From: Planctomycetia bacterium
Lineage (GTDB): Bacteria; Planctomycetota; Phycisphaerae; Phycisphaerales; SM1A02
DNA length: 48,861 nucleotides
Direction of reading: 5' to 3'
Assembly (NCBI GenBank): GCA_005790605.1
Contig: SXUI01000009.1
Coordinates: 1-48,861, forward strand
The first letter of the stretch is position 1, and the number at the start of each line of letters is the position of its first letter. The notes below the pieces were generated by a model. The model was not told the DNA's origin. It ran no database searches and saw only the letters and a program-made list of their open reading frames with translations. Positions 17,676 to 25,914 of this stretch are shown here, piece by piece. A program made the position numbers and the translations under genes.

Positions 17676-19108
17676 GCTCGGAATTGCCGGAGTTCCTCTC
17701 CTTTGATGATATCGCGCAGGCGTTGGGGAGCGAGTGGTCGTCAGTACCACGGGCACATCCGACTGGGGTCGCAACCGACACGCGCGAGGCGATGCAGGGG
17801 AAGCTCTTCATAGCGCTGCGTGGAGATCGATTTGACGCGCATGACTTTCTAGACGCCGCGTTCGCGCAGGGCGCGAGCGGCACGATCATCGAGCAAAGCC
17901 GGGTCGCGCAATCACGCGTCGCTGGTCCAACACTCGCCGTTGAAAACACACGACGCGCCTTGGCAGAGCTCGCGCGGGCGTGGCGCAGCAAACTCACCGA
18001 CCTCACGGTGGCAGCTGTCACAGGGAGTGCTGGCAAGACGACGACTCGTCGACTGATCGAAGCCGCCTGCGCAACGGTCGGGAAGACGTGTGCAAGCGTC
18101 AAGAGCTTCAACAATGACATCGGGGTCCCGCTGACCATGTTCGCGGCACGCAAGAGTCATGCATTCCTCGTCGCGGAAATCGGTATGAACCATCCCGGCG
18201 AGATTCTTCCGCTTGCGAGGATCGTTTCGCCGCATGTTGCTGTCGTGACGATGGCCGGGCGCGCCCATCTCGAGGGCATGGGTTCGATGGAAGCTGTCGC
18301 GGAGGAGAAGGCTTCCATCTTCTCTGCACTCTCTGATGGCGGTTGCGCTGTCCTGCCCAGCGACGCAGGCCCGCTCACGGACGCAATTGAGCGACTCGCG
18401 CTCCCACGGCGTGGAGTGCGAGTGATTCGGTTTGGCAGCGAAGCGCATGCTGAGGTTCGCTTGCTCAGTCGAGCGCCAGCGACGGAAGCGAAGCAACGGG
18501 TGAGGTTGCAGATCGCGGCTTCGCTCTGTACCGCAGAGCAGTCTGCGCAAGTCGTGGAGTTCGACTGCGCGCTTCCTGGTGCGCACAACGCGCGCAACGC
18601 CGCAGCAGCCATCGCCGCAGCACTCGCGCTAGGTGTCGACCTCGACGCTGCGATTCGCGGGGTCGAAGCGGTTGTCCCTTCAGAGATGCGGTTCGTGCGT
18701 GAGGATCGGCGTGGGGTGACATTTTTCAATGACACGTACAACGCGAATCCTGACGCGATGCTCGCGGCGCTTCGGACCTTCGCGGAACTTGCCGCGAGAG
18801 CACCGCGGCGCGTCGCGTTCCTCGGCGAGATGCGCGAACTCGGCGCCAACGCCGCCGGTCTCCATCGCGAGATAGGCCGTGAGGCGGCTACGACCGGCCT
18901 CGATGCCATGATCGCGGTTGGGCCCTTCGCGTGCGAAGTCAAGGATGCGTATGAGCAAGAGGGCGGTCGGGGTACCGCGCTCGCATTTGAGGAGTTTGGG
19001 AGTGATGCGATGGAGGCCGCGTTGCGCCACGCGACGCCGGGCACGTCCGTGCTCGTGAAAGGTTCGAGGGGCGCGAGAATGGAGCGATTCCTCGCGGAAT
19101 TCCGATGA
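17672..19108 (+). CDS. murF: UDP-N-acetylmuramoyl-tripeptide--D-alanyl-D-alanine ligase MurF
   Basis: MurF adds D-Ala-D-Ala to complete the UDP-MurNAc-pentapeptide. The 478-residue protein has the N-terminal DTREAMQGKLFIALRGDRFD domain, P-loop VTGSAGKTTTR (~117-126), KSFNNDIGVPLT, EIGMNHPGEI, AHLEGMGSMEAVAEEKASIF, GAHNARNAAAAIA and the C-terminal FFNDTYNANPDAML and FLGEMRELG motifs, all typical of MurF. The start ATG overlaps the murE stop (ATGA), indicating translational coupling. mraY follows after 40 bases. Confidence 0.95.
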   Translation: MSSELPEFLSFDDIAQALGSEWSSVPRAHPTGVATDTREAMQGKLFIALRGDRFDAHDFLDAAFAQGASGTIIEQSRVAQSRVAGPTLAVENTRRALAELARAWRSKLTDLTVAAVTGSAGKTTTRRLIEAACATVGKTCASVKSFNNDIGVPLTMFAARKSHAFLVAEIGMNHPGEILPLARIVSPHVAVVTMAGRAHLEGMGSMEAVAEEKASIFSALSDGGCAVLPSDAGPLTDAIERLALPRRGVRVIRFGSEAHAEVRLLSRAPATEAKQRVRLQIAASLCTAEQSAQVVEFDCALPGAHNARNAAAAIAAALALGVDLDAAIRGVEAVVPSEMRFVREDRRGVTFFNDTYNANPDAMLAALRTFAELAARAPRRVAFLGEMRELGANAAGLHREIGREAATTGLDAMIAVGPFACEVKDAYEQEGGRGTALAFEEFGSDAMEAALRHATPGTSVLVKGSRGARMERFLAEFR

Positions 19109-19148
19109 AGCATTGCACCCCTGAACTCGATCTGAGGACCTCCATTTC

Positions 19149-20339
19149 GTGCTGTATTTCCTGACGCAGGAGTATCAATCTTGGCTCGACTCGATTGGCC
19201 TCTACCGTGTGATTCAAGTATTCACGCAGTTGGAGTTCCGCGCATTCGCGTCGGTGCTCCTCGCCTTTACCTATGTCCTGCTCGTTGGTCCGCGCACGAT
19301 CGAGTGGCTGCGTCGGTGCAAGGTGGGCGACAATCCGAAGTTCGATGATGCAGTGATTGATGGCCTTTCGGAAAACAAGCGTGGCACGCCGACGATGGGC
19401 GGCATTGTCATTTGTGGCGCGATTCTGATCTCGACGCTTCTGCTCGCAGATGTCGTCCACAGCAAGTACATCCTGTGGACGCTCGTGACGCTTGGTTGGT
19501 TCGGCGGGATTGGGCTGTTCGATGACTGGCTGAAACTGGAGGCGAGTCGACGGCCCACCAAGTCTCGCCATGGATTGCGAACCAAAGAGAAGCTTGCGTA
19601 TCAATGCGGAGGCGCGGTGCTCATCGTGCTTGCGCTTTTCTATACCGCGCAAGGTGACACGAACCCCGCAGCGGTTTCACTCAATCTCCCGTTTCAGCGA
19701 ACGTACGAACTTGCCACCCGTAGCGCCTTTGAGGGTGCGCTCCTCAATCCGTCTGTCCTCGTGCTCGGCATCTTCTGGTTCACGGCCATTGGTTCCGTGT
19801 GGGTCGTTGGGTTCTCGAACGCCGTCAATCTCACCGATGGACTCGATGGGCTCGCAGCCGGAACGATGACAGTCGCGAGTTTCGTGATGATGGTCCTGTG
19901 CTTCATGTCTTCCTCCCGTGAAGCAGCGTCCTTTCTGATGGTGCCACATGTGCCGGGAGCTTCGGAGCTCATGGTTGTCTCGGGTGCCATGGCAGGTGCG
20001 TGCTTGGGCTTTCTCTGGTTCAACTGCAATCCTGCCAGAGTGTTCATGGGGGACACAGGCTCGTTGCCCCTTGGCGCGTTGCTGGGCTTCATCGCGGTGG
20101 CGATCCGTCAAGAGGTCCTCCTCCTCGTCGTCGGGGGCGTCTTCGTCATGGAAGCGGGGAGTGTCTTGATGCAAACGAGTTACTTCAAGTTGACCAAGGG
20201 AAAACGCATTTTCCTCATGACACCGATCCACCACACCTTCCAAAAACATGGTTGGACGGAGACGCAAGTGGTCACGCGGTTCTGGGTGATCTGCGCCATT
20301 CTTGGCATGCTTGCATTGGCATCGGTCAAGATGCGCTGA
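19149..20339 (+). CDS. mraY: Phospho-N-acetylmuramoyl-pentapeptide transferase MraY
   Basis: MraY transfers phospho-MurNAc-pentapeptide to undecaprenyl phosphate, forming lipid I at the inner membrane. The 396-residue protein has about ten membrane segments and the family motifs: KRGTPTMGG, the Asp-Asp pair in IGLFDDWLK (Asp125-Asp126), SNAVNLTDGLDGLAAG (~223-237), FMGDTGSLPLGALLG, and the C-terminal MTPIHHTFQKHGW histidine motif. The start is GTG at 19149 with GAGGA about 12 bases upstream. It sits between murF and the PBP2 gene. Length exceeds the ~360 of E. coli MraY mainly at the N terminus and around residues 170-200. Confidence 0.95.
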   Translation: MLYFLTQEYQSWLDSIGLYRVIQVFTQLEFRAFASVLLAFTYVLLVGPRTIEWLRRCKVGDNPKFDDAVIDGLSENKRGTPTMGGIVICGAILISTLLLADVVHSKYILWTLVTLGWFGGIGLFDDWLKLEASRRPTKSRHGLRTKEKLAYQCGGAVLIVLALFYTAQGDTNPAAVSLNLPFQRTYELATRSAFEGALLNPSVLVLGIFWFTAIGSVWVVGFSNAVNLTDGLDGLAAGTMTVASFVMMVLCFMSSSREAASFLMVPHVPGASELMVVSGAMAGACLGFLWFNCNPARVFMGDTGSLPLGALLGFIAVAIRQEVLLLVVGGVFVMEAGSVLMQTSYFKLTKGKRIFLMTPIHHTFQKHGWTETQVVTRFWVICAILGMLALASVKMR

Positions 20340-20397
20340 GCACCTTCGCGTTCCGTTTTCCTATGATGAAGGCTCGAAGTGTCTTCGCGCTTCACGC

Positions 20398-22734
20398 ATG
20401 TCTTCATTCTCGTCCCCACTCCTTGACCGATTCCAGCGCCGACTGCTGCTTCTTGGATGCATCGGTTGTGTGATGCTGCTGTTGCTCGGCGCACAACTGT
20501 TTCGATTGGCGTTCATCGAGCATGCAGCGCACGCGCAAGAGACGGCGCGATTTCTCACGACACGGCGATTGCTCCCGGCATCTCGGGGAACAATCTATGA
20601 CCGGCGTGGAGAAGTGCTCGCGCGTGATCGCGCCAGTTGGAATGTATTGGTTGACTACGATGCGATCACTGGGCGTTGGGCGGTGAATCGCGCTCGGGCG
20701 CAGGCATTGCAAGAGATCGGCCGCGCCGCATGGTTGGAGTTGAGCCCGCAGCGTCGCACGACCGCGGTGCTGCAGCGGCTCGATGCGTGGGAACAAACAC
20801 TCGAAACGCAGATCTTCGCAGCGCTTGCGAGTGCGGGGGGATTTGAGCGAAGCGAGTTGGAGCGCCGGTTCGATGAAATCGTTGCCCGCGCAGAGCGGCA
20901 AGCGCTCACGCGGCGAGACTCGCTGCGAGAGGCGGCCATTCGTCGCTACGGCGCCGACGCTCGCATCGATGGTCTTGAAGCGGAACTCGTCGCGGCGCAA
21001 CGCGAGTCGCATGTGATTCTTACCGATGTCGGTGATGAGGTCGCGTTCGCGTTCCAGCGGTTGAGTGATGCGTACCCCAAGACGGTTTCGGTGCAGGCGG
21101 CAAGCGAGCGCGTGCGGCCGTGGGAACATGTTGTGTTTGATCTTTCGCGACGCGATTTCGTCTCCCCCGCGCGCCGAGATCAACCGGTGCAGGTCGAACT
21201 GCATGGCGTGCTTGATCACCTTCTCGGGAGCACGCGGACGCAGGTGTTTCCTGAGGACCTCGCGCGACGGAGACTCTTCGCTGAGGGCACAAGTGAAATC
21301 GTCGATCTCGGTGGATACCGCGCTGATCGCGACATCATCGGTTCAAGTGGAATCGAGCGACGGGCGGAAGATCACTTGCGGGGACTGCGCGGAGTCGTAG
21401 AGCGGGATCTTGAGCGCGCGACGGAGTCGCGTCTTGATCCGATTGCGGGCGCGGATGTCACGCTTTCCATCGACATTCGCCTGCAGTCGCGGGTGCAAGC
21501 CCTTTTCTGTGAAAAGTCAGGGCTTGCGGAGATTCAACAGTGGCAGCGAGGTTGGGAACCGGAAGGTTCGCCGCGCGCTGGTCCGCTTCCTGTGGGCTGG
21601 AAACTGAATGGCGCGTTCGTGGTCCTCGATGTGGAGCGCGGCGAAGTCATCGCGGCGGGGAGTAGCCCGACACTTGCGGAAGGGCGCGCGATGGACGCCG
21701 CGCAGCGAGGCGCCGAGCATCCGCAGATTTTTCGACCATTTGAGGGCGCGTACCCGCCTGGTTCGATTCTCAAGCCGCTCATTTTCGCTGCAGCTGCTGC
21801 GGAGGGTGTTGTGCAGCAGGGCGAGATGATTGCATGCAATGGGCACTTCTTCGAAGAGGCCGTGGACAGCGTGCGATGCTGGATTTTTCGCCCGAATGAA
21901 GGACGCAACGGAACGCACGGCGCGCTCGCGGCATCCGAAGCGCTCGCGCGAAGTTGCAACATCTTTTTCTACACGCTCGCGCAGCGACTTGGTCCTCTCC
22001 GACTCGTGCAGTGGATGCGCGCGTTTGGTTTGGGGCGCGCGCTCGATCTCGACTTCGCGGTTGAGCGCGTGACCGAGGATGGAAAGAGTGTGTGGAGTGG
22101 CATCTCCACAGGCTCGCTTCCCGATGAGACGCTGATTGCGGATTGGAAGTCCAAACGAGACCGAACGAGTCCTGTGATGCTCGGCATTGGCCAGGGAGCG
22201 ATGAGTTGGACGCCGCTCCAGGCGGCGAATGCGTTTGCGACGCTCGCTCGCGGTGGTGTTGCGGTGGAGCCGACGGTCATACTTCGCTCGGAGATTCCTC
22301 GTGGCAGTAACCTCAACATTCCTGCGTGGGCTATCGATGCGGCGCTTGAAGGGCTCCGGCAGTCTGTGCGTGAGTCCTACGGGACTGGGCATCATGTGAC
22401 GCTTGAGAACGGGACGAAGGAGCCGCTTTTTGAGATCCCCGGACTGAGCGTGTGGGGGAAAACCGGAACAGCGACCGCATCCTTGCTCTCGCTCGACAAT
22501 GACGCAGATGGCGACACAGACCTTCGCGTACGCACGGATCACGCGTGGTTCGTGGGTCTCGTTGCGCCCCGCGGCGAGCATCCGAGATATGCCGTCGCGG
22601 TGATCCTCGAGCACGGTGGCTCAGGGGGAAAAGTTGCCGGCCCGCTCGCAGCGCAGATCTTTCGTGCGCTCGCTGCTGAGGGTTATCTCCACGCATCGCA
22701 AAGCGCGCCACCGCCTGATCGGAGCCCGAGGTGA
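20398..22734 (+). CDS. mrdA: Penicillin-binding protein 2-type transpeptidase (class B PBP)
   Basis: This is a class B PBP cross-linking peptidoglycan. One N-terminal membrane helix (CIGCVMLLLLGAQLFRLAFI) is followed by ASRGTIYDRRGEVLARD of the pedestal domain. The transpeptidase motifs are SxxK at Ser456 (YPPGSILKP), SxN at Ser519 (ARSCNIFFYTLA) and KTGT at 688-691. YPPGS, the RCW...HG segment and the following rodA gene favour PBP2 (elongation) over FtsI (division), but this is an inference. At 778 residues it is larger than E. coli PBP2 (~630): an extra helical, Arg/Glu-rich region lies at roughly residues 95-300. The start is ATG 20398; the open frame extends to 20302 inside mraY without support. 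It overlaps rodA. Confidence 0.88.
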   Translation: MSSFSSPLLDRFQRRLLLLGCIGCVMLLLLGAQLFRLAFIEHAAHAQETARFLTTRRLLPASRGTIYDRRGEVLARDRASWNVLVDYDAITGRWAVNRARAQALQEIGRAAWLELSPQRRTTAVLQRLDAWEQTLETQIFAALASAGGFERSELERRFDEIVARAERQALTRRDSLREAAIRRYGADARIDGLEAELVAAQRESHVILTDVGDEVAFAFQRLSDAYPKTVSVQAASERVRPWEHVVFDLSRRDFVSPARRDQPVQVELHGVLDHLLGSTRTQVFPEDLARRRLFAEGTSEIVDLGGYRADRDIIGSSGIERRAEDHLRGLRGVVERDLERATESRLDPIAGADVTLSIDIRLQSRVQALFCEKSGLAEIQQWQRGWEPEGSPRAGPLPVGWKLNGAFVVLDVERGEVIAAGSSPTLAEGRAMDAAQRGAEHPQIFRPFEGAYPPGSILKPLIFAAAAAEGVVQQGEMIACNGHFFEEAVDSVRCWIFRPNEGRNGTHGALAASEALARSCNIFFYTLAQRLGPLRLVQWMRAFGLGRALDLDFAVERVTEDGKSVWSGISTGSLPDETLIADWKSKRDRTSPVMLGIGQGAMSWTPLQAANAFATLARGGVAVEPTVILRSEIPRGSNLNIPAWAIDAALEGLRQSVRESYGTGHHVTLENGTKEPLFEIPGLSVWGKTGTATASLLSLDNDADGDTDLRVRTDHAWFVGLVAPRGEHPRYAVAVILEHGGSGGKVAGPLAAQIFRALAAEGYLHASQSAPPPDRSPR

Positions 22735-23912
22735 TGGGCGGGGTTGGACCTGCGTCGCTGTTCCGTGGCACGAGCGAAACGGGACGAAAGCGGTGGAGTC
22801 TCGCGACCTTCGCGTGGTTGTCGGTGATCGCCGCGATTGGACTGAGTGCGATCGGAATCAACGCCATTGCATTGACCCGTCCGGAGCTTGCCGCACGCCA
22901 AGGAGTTTTTCTTCTCGTCGGGATTCTCGGCGGAGTCCTCGCAGTCATCCCGCAACCGCGATTCCTTCGCGTCGCGTGCTGGGGGCTGTGCGCTGTCGTC
23001 CTCGGTCTGCTCGTGTTCGTACTCCTTCCGTTCGCGCCAGCGTCCCTCGTCACGCCGCGCAACGGCGCGCGCGCGTGGATTGCGCTTGGTGCGTTCGATC
23101 TGCAGCCAAGCGAACTCGCAAAGATCGCATTCATCCTTTGTTTGTCGCAGTGGCTCTCGATCCGCGCGAGTCCTCGCAGCGTGCGAAGTTTGGTGATTCC
23201 CGTCCTGCTCTTCCTCGTGCCTGTTGGTTTGATCGTGCTTGAACCAGACCTCGGGAGCGCGCTCCTCTTTGGTCCGACGCTGCTCGCCATCCTGATTGCA
23301 TCAGGAGCGAGATTCGGACATCTTGCGTCGGTCCTCGTTGTCGCGGCGTGCCTTGTCCCTGTCGCGTACTTCACGGTCCTCAAGCCGTATCAGCAGGCGC
23401 GGATCGATGCCATCATCGCGCAGGTCCGAGGAGACACTCGCTTCGAGAACGACATTGGCTTTCAAGGCTGGCGAGCAATGCGCCTGGTTGGCACTGGGGG
23501 CGTGTTCGGCAATGAGGCTTCGCACGCCAAAGCGCTCGTCAAACTGAACGCGTTGCCGGAGGAACACAACGACATGGTGTTTGCGGTTGTGTGCTGCCGG
23601 CATGGCCTCGTCGGCGGAGCGCTTGTGTGGCTTCTTATGACGCTCTATGCGGTTGGGGCGCTGCTCGTTGCGGCCAGTGCGCGCGATGGATTTACCAAAC
23701 TTGTCGCCGTCGGCATCGGGGCCATTCTCTTTGCACAGACTTTCGTGAACACGGGGATGACGATCGGAATTCTCCCGATTACGGGCGTGACGCTGCCATT
23801 TGTGAGTTATGGAGGCTCGAGCCTCGTAGCATCATGGATCATGACAGGCGTCCTGTTTGGGCTTGGGTTTCACCGCGTGCATGGCGGTGAGAAAGACCGA
23901 TTTGATGAGTGA
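22731..23912 (+). CDS. rodA: RodA/FtsW-type SEDS peptidoglycan polymerase
   Basis: SEDS proteins polymerise glycan strands from lipid II and work with a partner class B PBP. The 393-residue protein has about ten membrane segments. Family motifs are NGARAWIALGAFDLQPSELAK, EPDLGSALL, LPEEHNDMVFAVVCCRHGLVGG (the essential Asp is probably Asp281) and NTGMTIGILPITGVTLPFVSYGGSS. NIGMTIGLLPITG-type wording is typical of RodA, fitting the preceding PBP2 gene. The first codon GTG (22731) overlaps the mrdA stop; an ATG follows immediately at 22734. The stop overlaps the start of rsmG by eight bases, so the three genes are coupled. Confidence 0.9.
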   Translation: MMGGVGPASLFRGTSETGRKRWSLATFAWLSVIAAIGLSAIGINAIALTRPELAARQGVFLLVGILGGVLAVIPQPRFLRVACWGLCAVVLGLLVFVLLPFAPASLVTPRNGARAWIALGAFDLQPSELAKIAFILCLSQWLSIRASPRSVRSLVIPVLLFLVPVGLIVLEPDLGSALLFGPTLLAILIASGARFGHLASVLVVAACLVPVAYFTVLKPYQQARIDAIIAQVRGDTRFENDIGFQGWRAMRLVGTGGVFGNEASHAKALVKLNALPEEHNDMVFAVVCCRHGLVGGALVWLLMTLYAVGALLVAASARDGFTKLVAVGIGAILFAQTFVNTGMTIGILPITGVTLPFVSYGGSSLVASWIMTGVLFGLGFHRVHGGEKDRFDE

Positions 23913-24741
23913 GTTCCATTTTCCCAACGGCCATTCGCAAAGGTCTGCGCGCGCGGCGGCGCAGCCGAGTGGGGCGCGTCCGGGCAACCGCGGTGCCCAG
24001 GAGTCCGAGGGCGATCGCCTCCGCGCACGCGAGGAAGAGCTCACCGAGTGGTTGCGTTTTGCGCCTCCGCCGGAACCTATTCCTCGGGACCCCGCGACGA
24101 TTGAACGGTTGCGTGAACAGGGGATTGAACTCGAGGAATCGGAGCTCGAATTGCTCGAACGGTACCTGGGCTTGCTCTTCGCGACCAATGCACGGTTCAA
24201 CCTGACGGCGATCACGAAGGAAGATGCTTGGAACCGGCATGTGCTCGACTCTCTGAGTCTCCTTCCGCCGCTCGATGCTCTTGAAGTGACACGCGCGATG
24301 GATCTCGGATCAGGGGGCGGATTGCCAGGCATTCCGCTCGCGATATGCCGCGGCGACATCCATTGGACGCTCCTTGAAGCCACGGCGAAGAAGGCGCGCT
24401 TTCTGCAGGCGGTGGCCGACCATCTTGGCTTGTCGAATGTCACGGTGCTCCACAGTCGTGCTGAGGCGACCAAGCAGAACGGCATCGTGGAGGAGCTCGA
24501 TGTGGTGGTCGCGCGTGCGGTTGGCGCGTTTGGCCCGCTGGCACAGTTAGCGGTTCCCTATCTTCGCATCGGTGGAGTCATGCTCGCGATCAAAGGGCTC
24601 AAGGCCGAGGAGGAAGTCATTGAGGCCAAGGCGCGACTCCATGCACTTCATGCGCAAGTCATCAATCAGATTCGCACCCCGACCAACACGATCGTCGTGA
24701 TGGAGAAGATGCGAAAGACACCCGCGAAGTATTTTCAGTGA
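23905..24741 (+). CDS. rsmG: 16S rRNA (guanine-N7)-methyltransferase RsmG
   Basis: RsmG methylates N7 of G527 of 16S rRNA using S-adenosylmethionine. Motifs seen are RFNLTAI..EDAWNRHVLDSL, the SAM-binding AMDLGSGGGLPGIPLA, LLEATAKKARFLQ, VVVARAVGAFGPLAQL and GGVMLAIKG. The 278-residue protein has an N-terminal extension of about 70 charged residues before the conserved domain, longer than E. coli RsmG (207). The start ATG at 23905 overlaps the end of rodA; an upstream in-frame ATG (23857) lies deep within rodA and is less likely. It is the last gene of the mur cluster and is convergent with the next gene, seven bases away. Confidence 0.92.
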   Translation: MSEFHFPNGHSQRSARAAAQPSGARPGNRGAQESEGDRLRAREEELTEWLRFAPPPEPIPRDPATIERLREQGIELEESELELLERYLGLLFATNARFNLTAITKEDAWNRHVLDSLSLLPPLDALEVTRAMDLGSGGGLPGIPLAICRGDIHWTLLEATAKKARFLQAVADHLGLSNVTVLHSRAEATKQNGIVEELDVVVARAVGAFGPLAQLAVPYLRIGGVMLAIKGLKAEEEVIEAKARLHALHAQVINQIRTPTNTIVVMEKMRKTPAKYFQ

Positions 24742-24748
24742 ACGCGTT

Positions 24749-25168
24749 CTAGCGCAGCAAAGGTTGACTGTAGGTTCCACCGGGGAAACCGAGAACGGCC
24801 GGAAGGTTTGTGAGGAGCACTTTTTGTTGTCCGCCGCTCGCGGTGTCCACTTCAAACAATTCAAACTGAACGACCTGCCCACGCACCTCGAAGCCGATGA
24901 GCCGCGACGCTGTCCATCCCGCGCCCCGTTCCACTCGCCAACGCAGTCGGGAGAACGAGCCCGACAGTGCTTGGATTCCATCGCGACCATCGCCTTGAAG
25001 TAGGAGCTGTGCATCACACTCCTGTGCGGCATCCTGATTGGAATTGCAGTCGATCCGCGCGACCAGCGACGAACCGACAAGTGGCCAGGTCGCCGTGAGC
25101 ACGACTCGTGTCGATGTCGGCGCCGAACTCGCGGCATGCTGCGGATGAGGCGTAAGCACCGAACTCAT
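24749..25168 (-). CDS. Hypothetical protein coupled to the GbsR-type regulator
   Basis: This 139-residue protein is not recognised. There is no signal peptide or membrane helix. The central and C-terminal parts look like a beta-rich fold (RVVLTATWPLVGSSLVARI, ASRLIGFEVRGQVVQFELF, QQKVLLTNLPAVL). Its ATG at 25168 overlaps the regulator's stop codon (ATGA), so both are translated from one message and it is presumably under the regulator's own control. It could be the regulator's functional target or partner. Confidence 0.65.
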   Translation of the reverse strand: MSSVLTPHPQHAASSAPTSTRVVLTATWPLVGSSLVARIDCNSNQDAAQECDAQLLLQGDGRDGIQALSGSFSRLRWRVERGAGWTASRLIGFEVRGQVVQFELFEVDTASGGQQKVLLTNLPAVLGFPGGTYSQPLLR

Positions 25169-25761
25169 CGGCTCACGGCTCCGAGCACTTTGCCAAGCGT
25201 CTTCACTGCGCGTTCGAAGCCCTTTTCAGACTTCGAGATCGCGTTGGAGAGGGACTCAAACACTTTCAAGAGTTGCAACAGTTCGTCGATGCGCCGATCG
25301 TGCGCGGCGCGAGCGGTTGATTGGGTGTCGGACTTCCGACCTGATCCTCTGACTGGTCTACAGGAAGACAATTGTTCAAGAAGCGGATCAAACTCGCGGC
25401 GCTTGCGCGCACGAAGGATAGTGATGAAGAGCTTCCAGACATCCTGCTCGGCCTGATGAAACTCGCGACGGTCTCCGCGCACCTTGACACATTGCACGAG
25501 GCGCCAATCTGCGAGTTGGCGGATGCAAGTGGATGCGCTCCCGCGCGAGATTCCCAAGCGCGTCATGATCTCTTCCGCTGCAAGCGGTTCGCCCGCGATA
25601 AAGAGCAGGGCGTGCACTTCTGCCATCGCTCGCTGCACGCCCCATCGAGTGCCCATCTCCCCCCACAGCGCAATGAAGCGATCCTGCGCGTCCACCAACT
25701 CTGAGTCTGTCGCGCGAGTGGTCGCGGGCAAGGGCGCGGATGCGGCGAGTGAAGGAGGCAT
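25165..25761 (-). CDS. GbsR/MarR-type winged-helix transcriptional regulator
   Basis: The 198-residue protein fits the GbsR branch of MarR-type regulators: FIALWGEMGTRWGVQRAMAEVHALLFIAGEPLAAEEI, then the recognition region MTRLGISRGSASTCIRQLADWRLV and the wing KVRGDRREFHQ. The C-terminal third is helical (RRIDELLQLLKVFESLSNAISKSEKGFERAV), probably for dimerisation. GbsR relatives control osmoprotectant genes in Bacillus; the inducer here is unknown. ATG 25761 is preferred, with GGAGG-like sequence (gaaggaggcat on the plus strand) not helping either way, because the other start (25800) lies inside a perfect palindrome that looks like its operator. It is translationally coupled to the downstream hypothetical gene. 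Confidence 0.83.
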   Translation of the reverse strand: MPPSLAASAPLPATTRATDSELVDAQDRFIALWGEMGTRWGVQRAMAEVHALLFIAGEPLAAEEIMTRLGISRGSASTCIRQLADWRLVQCVKVRGDRREFHQAEQDVWKLFITILRARKRREFDPLLEQLSSCRPVRGSGRKSDTQSTARAAHDRRIDELLQLLKVFESLSNAISKSEKGFERAVKTLGKVLGAVSR

Positions 25762-25799
25762 GCGACCCAACGATAGCACGCCTCGTACAGGCGCGTGCA

Positions 25800-25827
25800 T
25801 GAAGTTTCAGAATGTACTGAAACTTCA
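25800..25827. promoter_or_regulatory. Palindromic operator candidate upstream of the GbsR-type gene
   Basis: Perfect inverted repeat with 11-base arms TGAAGTTTCAG (25800-25810) and CTGAAACTTCA (25817-25827) around a 6-base spacer. Its centre is about 50 bases upstream of the preferred start, where autorepressors of the MarR/GbsR group usually bind. There is no T-run, and it is AT-richer than its surroundings, unlike the terminators in this window. Confidence 0.72.
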
Positions 25828-25856
25828 CGCACACGGATTCTCTCTCTGCATCCATC

Positions 25857-25890
25857 AATGAAAACCGCCCCGCAATGTCTTGCGGGGCGG
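25857..25890 (-). terminator. Rho-independent terminator after the S8 peptidase gene
   Basis: A perfect 11-bp GC stem (25865-25875 with 25880-25890, four-base loop), read on the minus strand, is followed by TTTTCATT. It lies 24 bases after the protease stop and separates it from the regulator's operator. Confidence 0.9.
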
Positions 25891-25914
25891 TCGAGAAATC
25901 GATGCAAAATCAGA

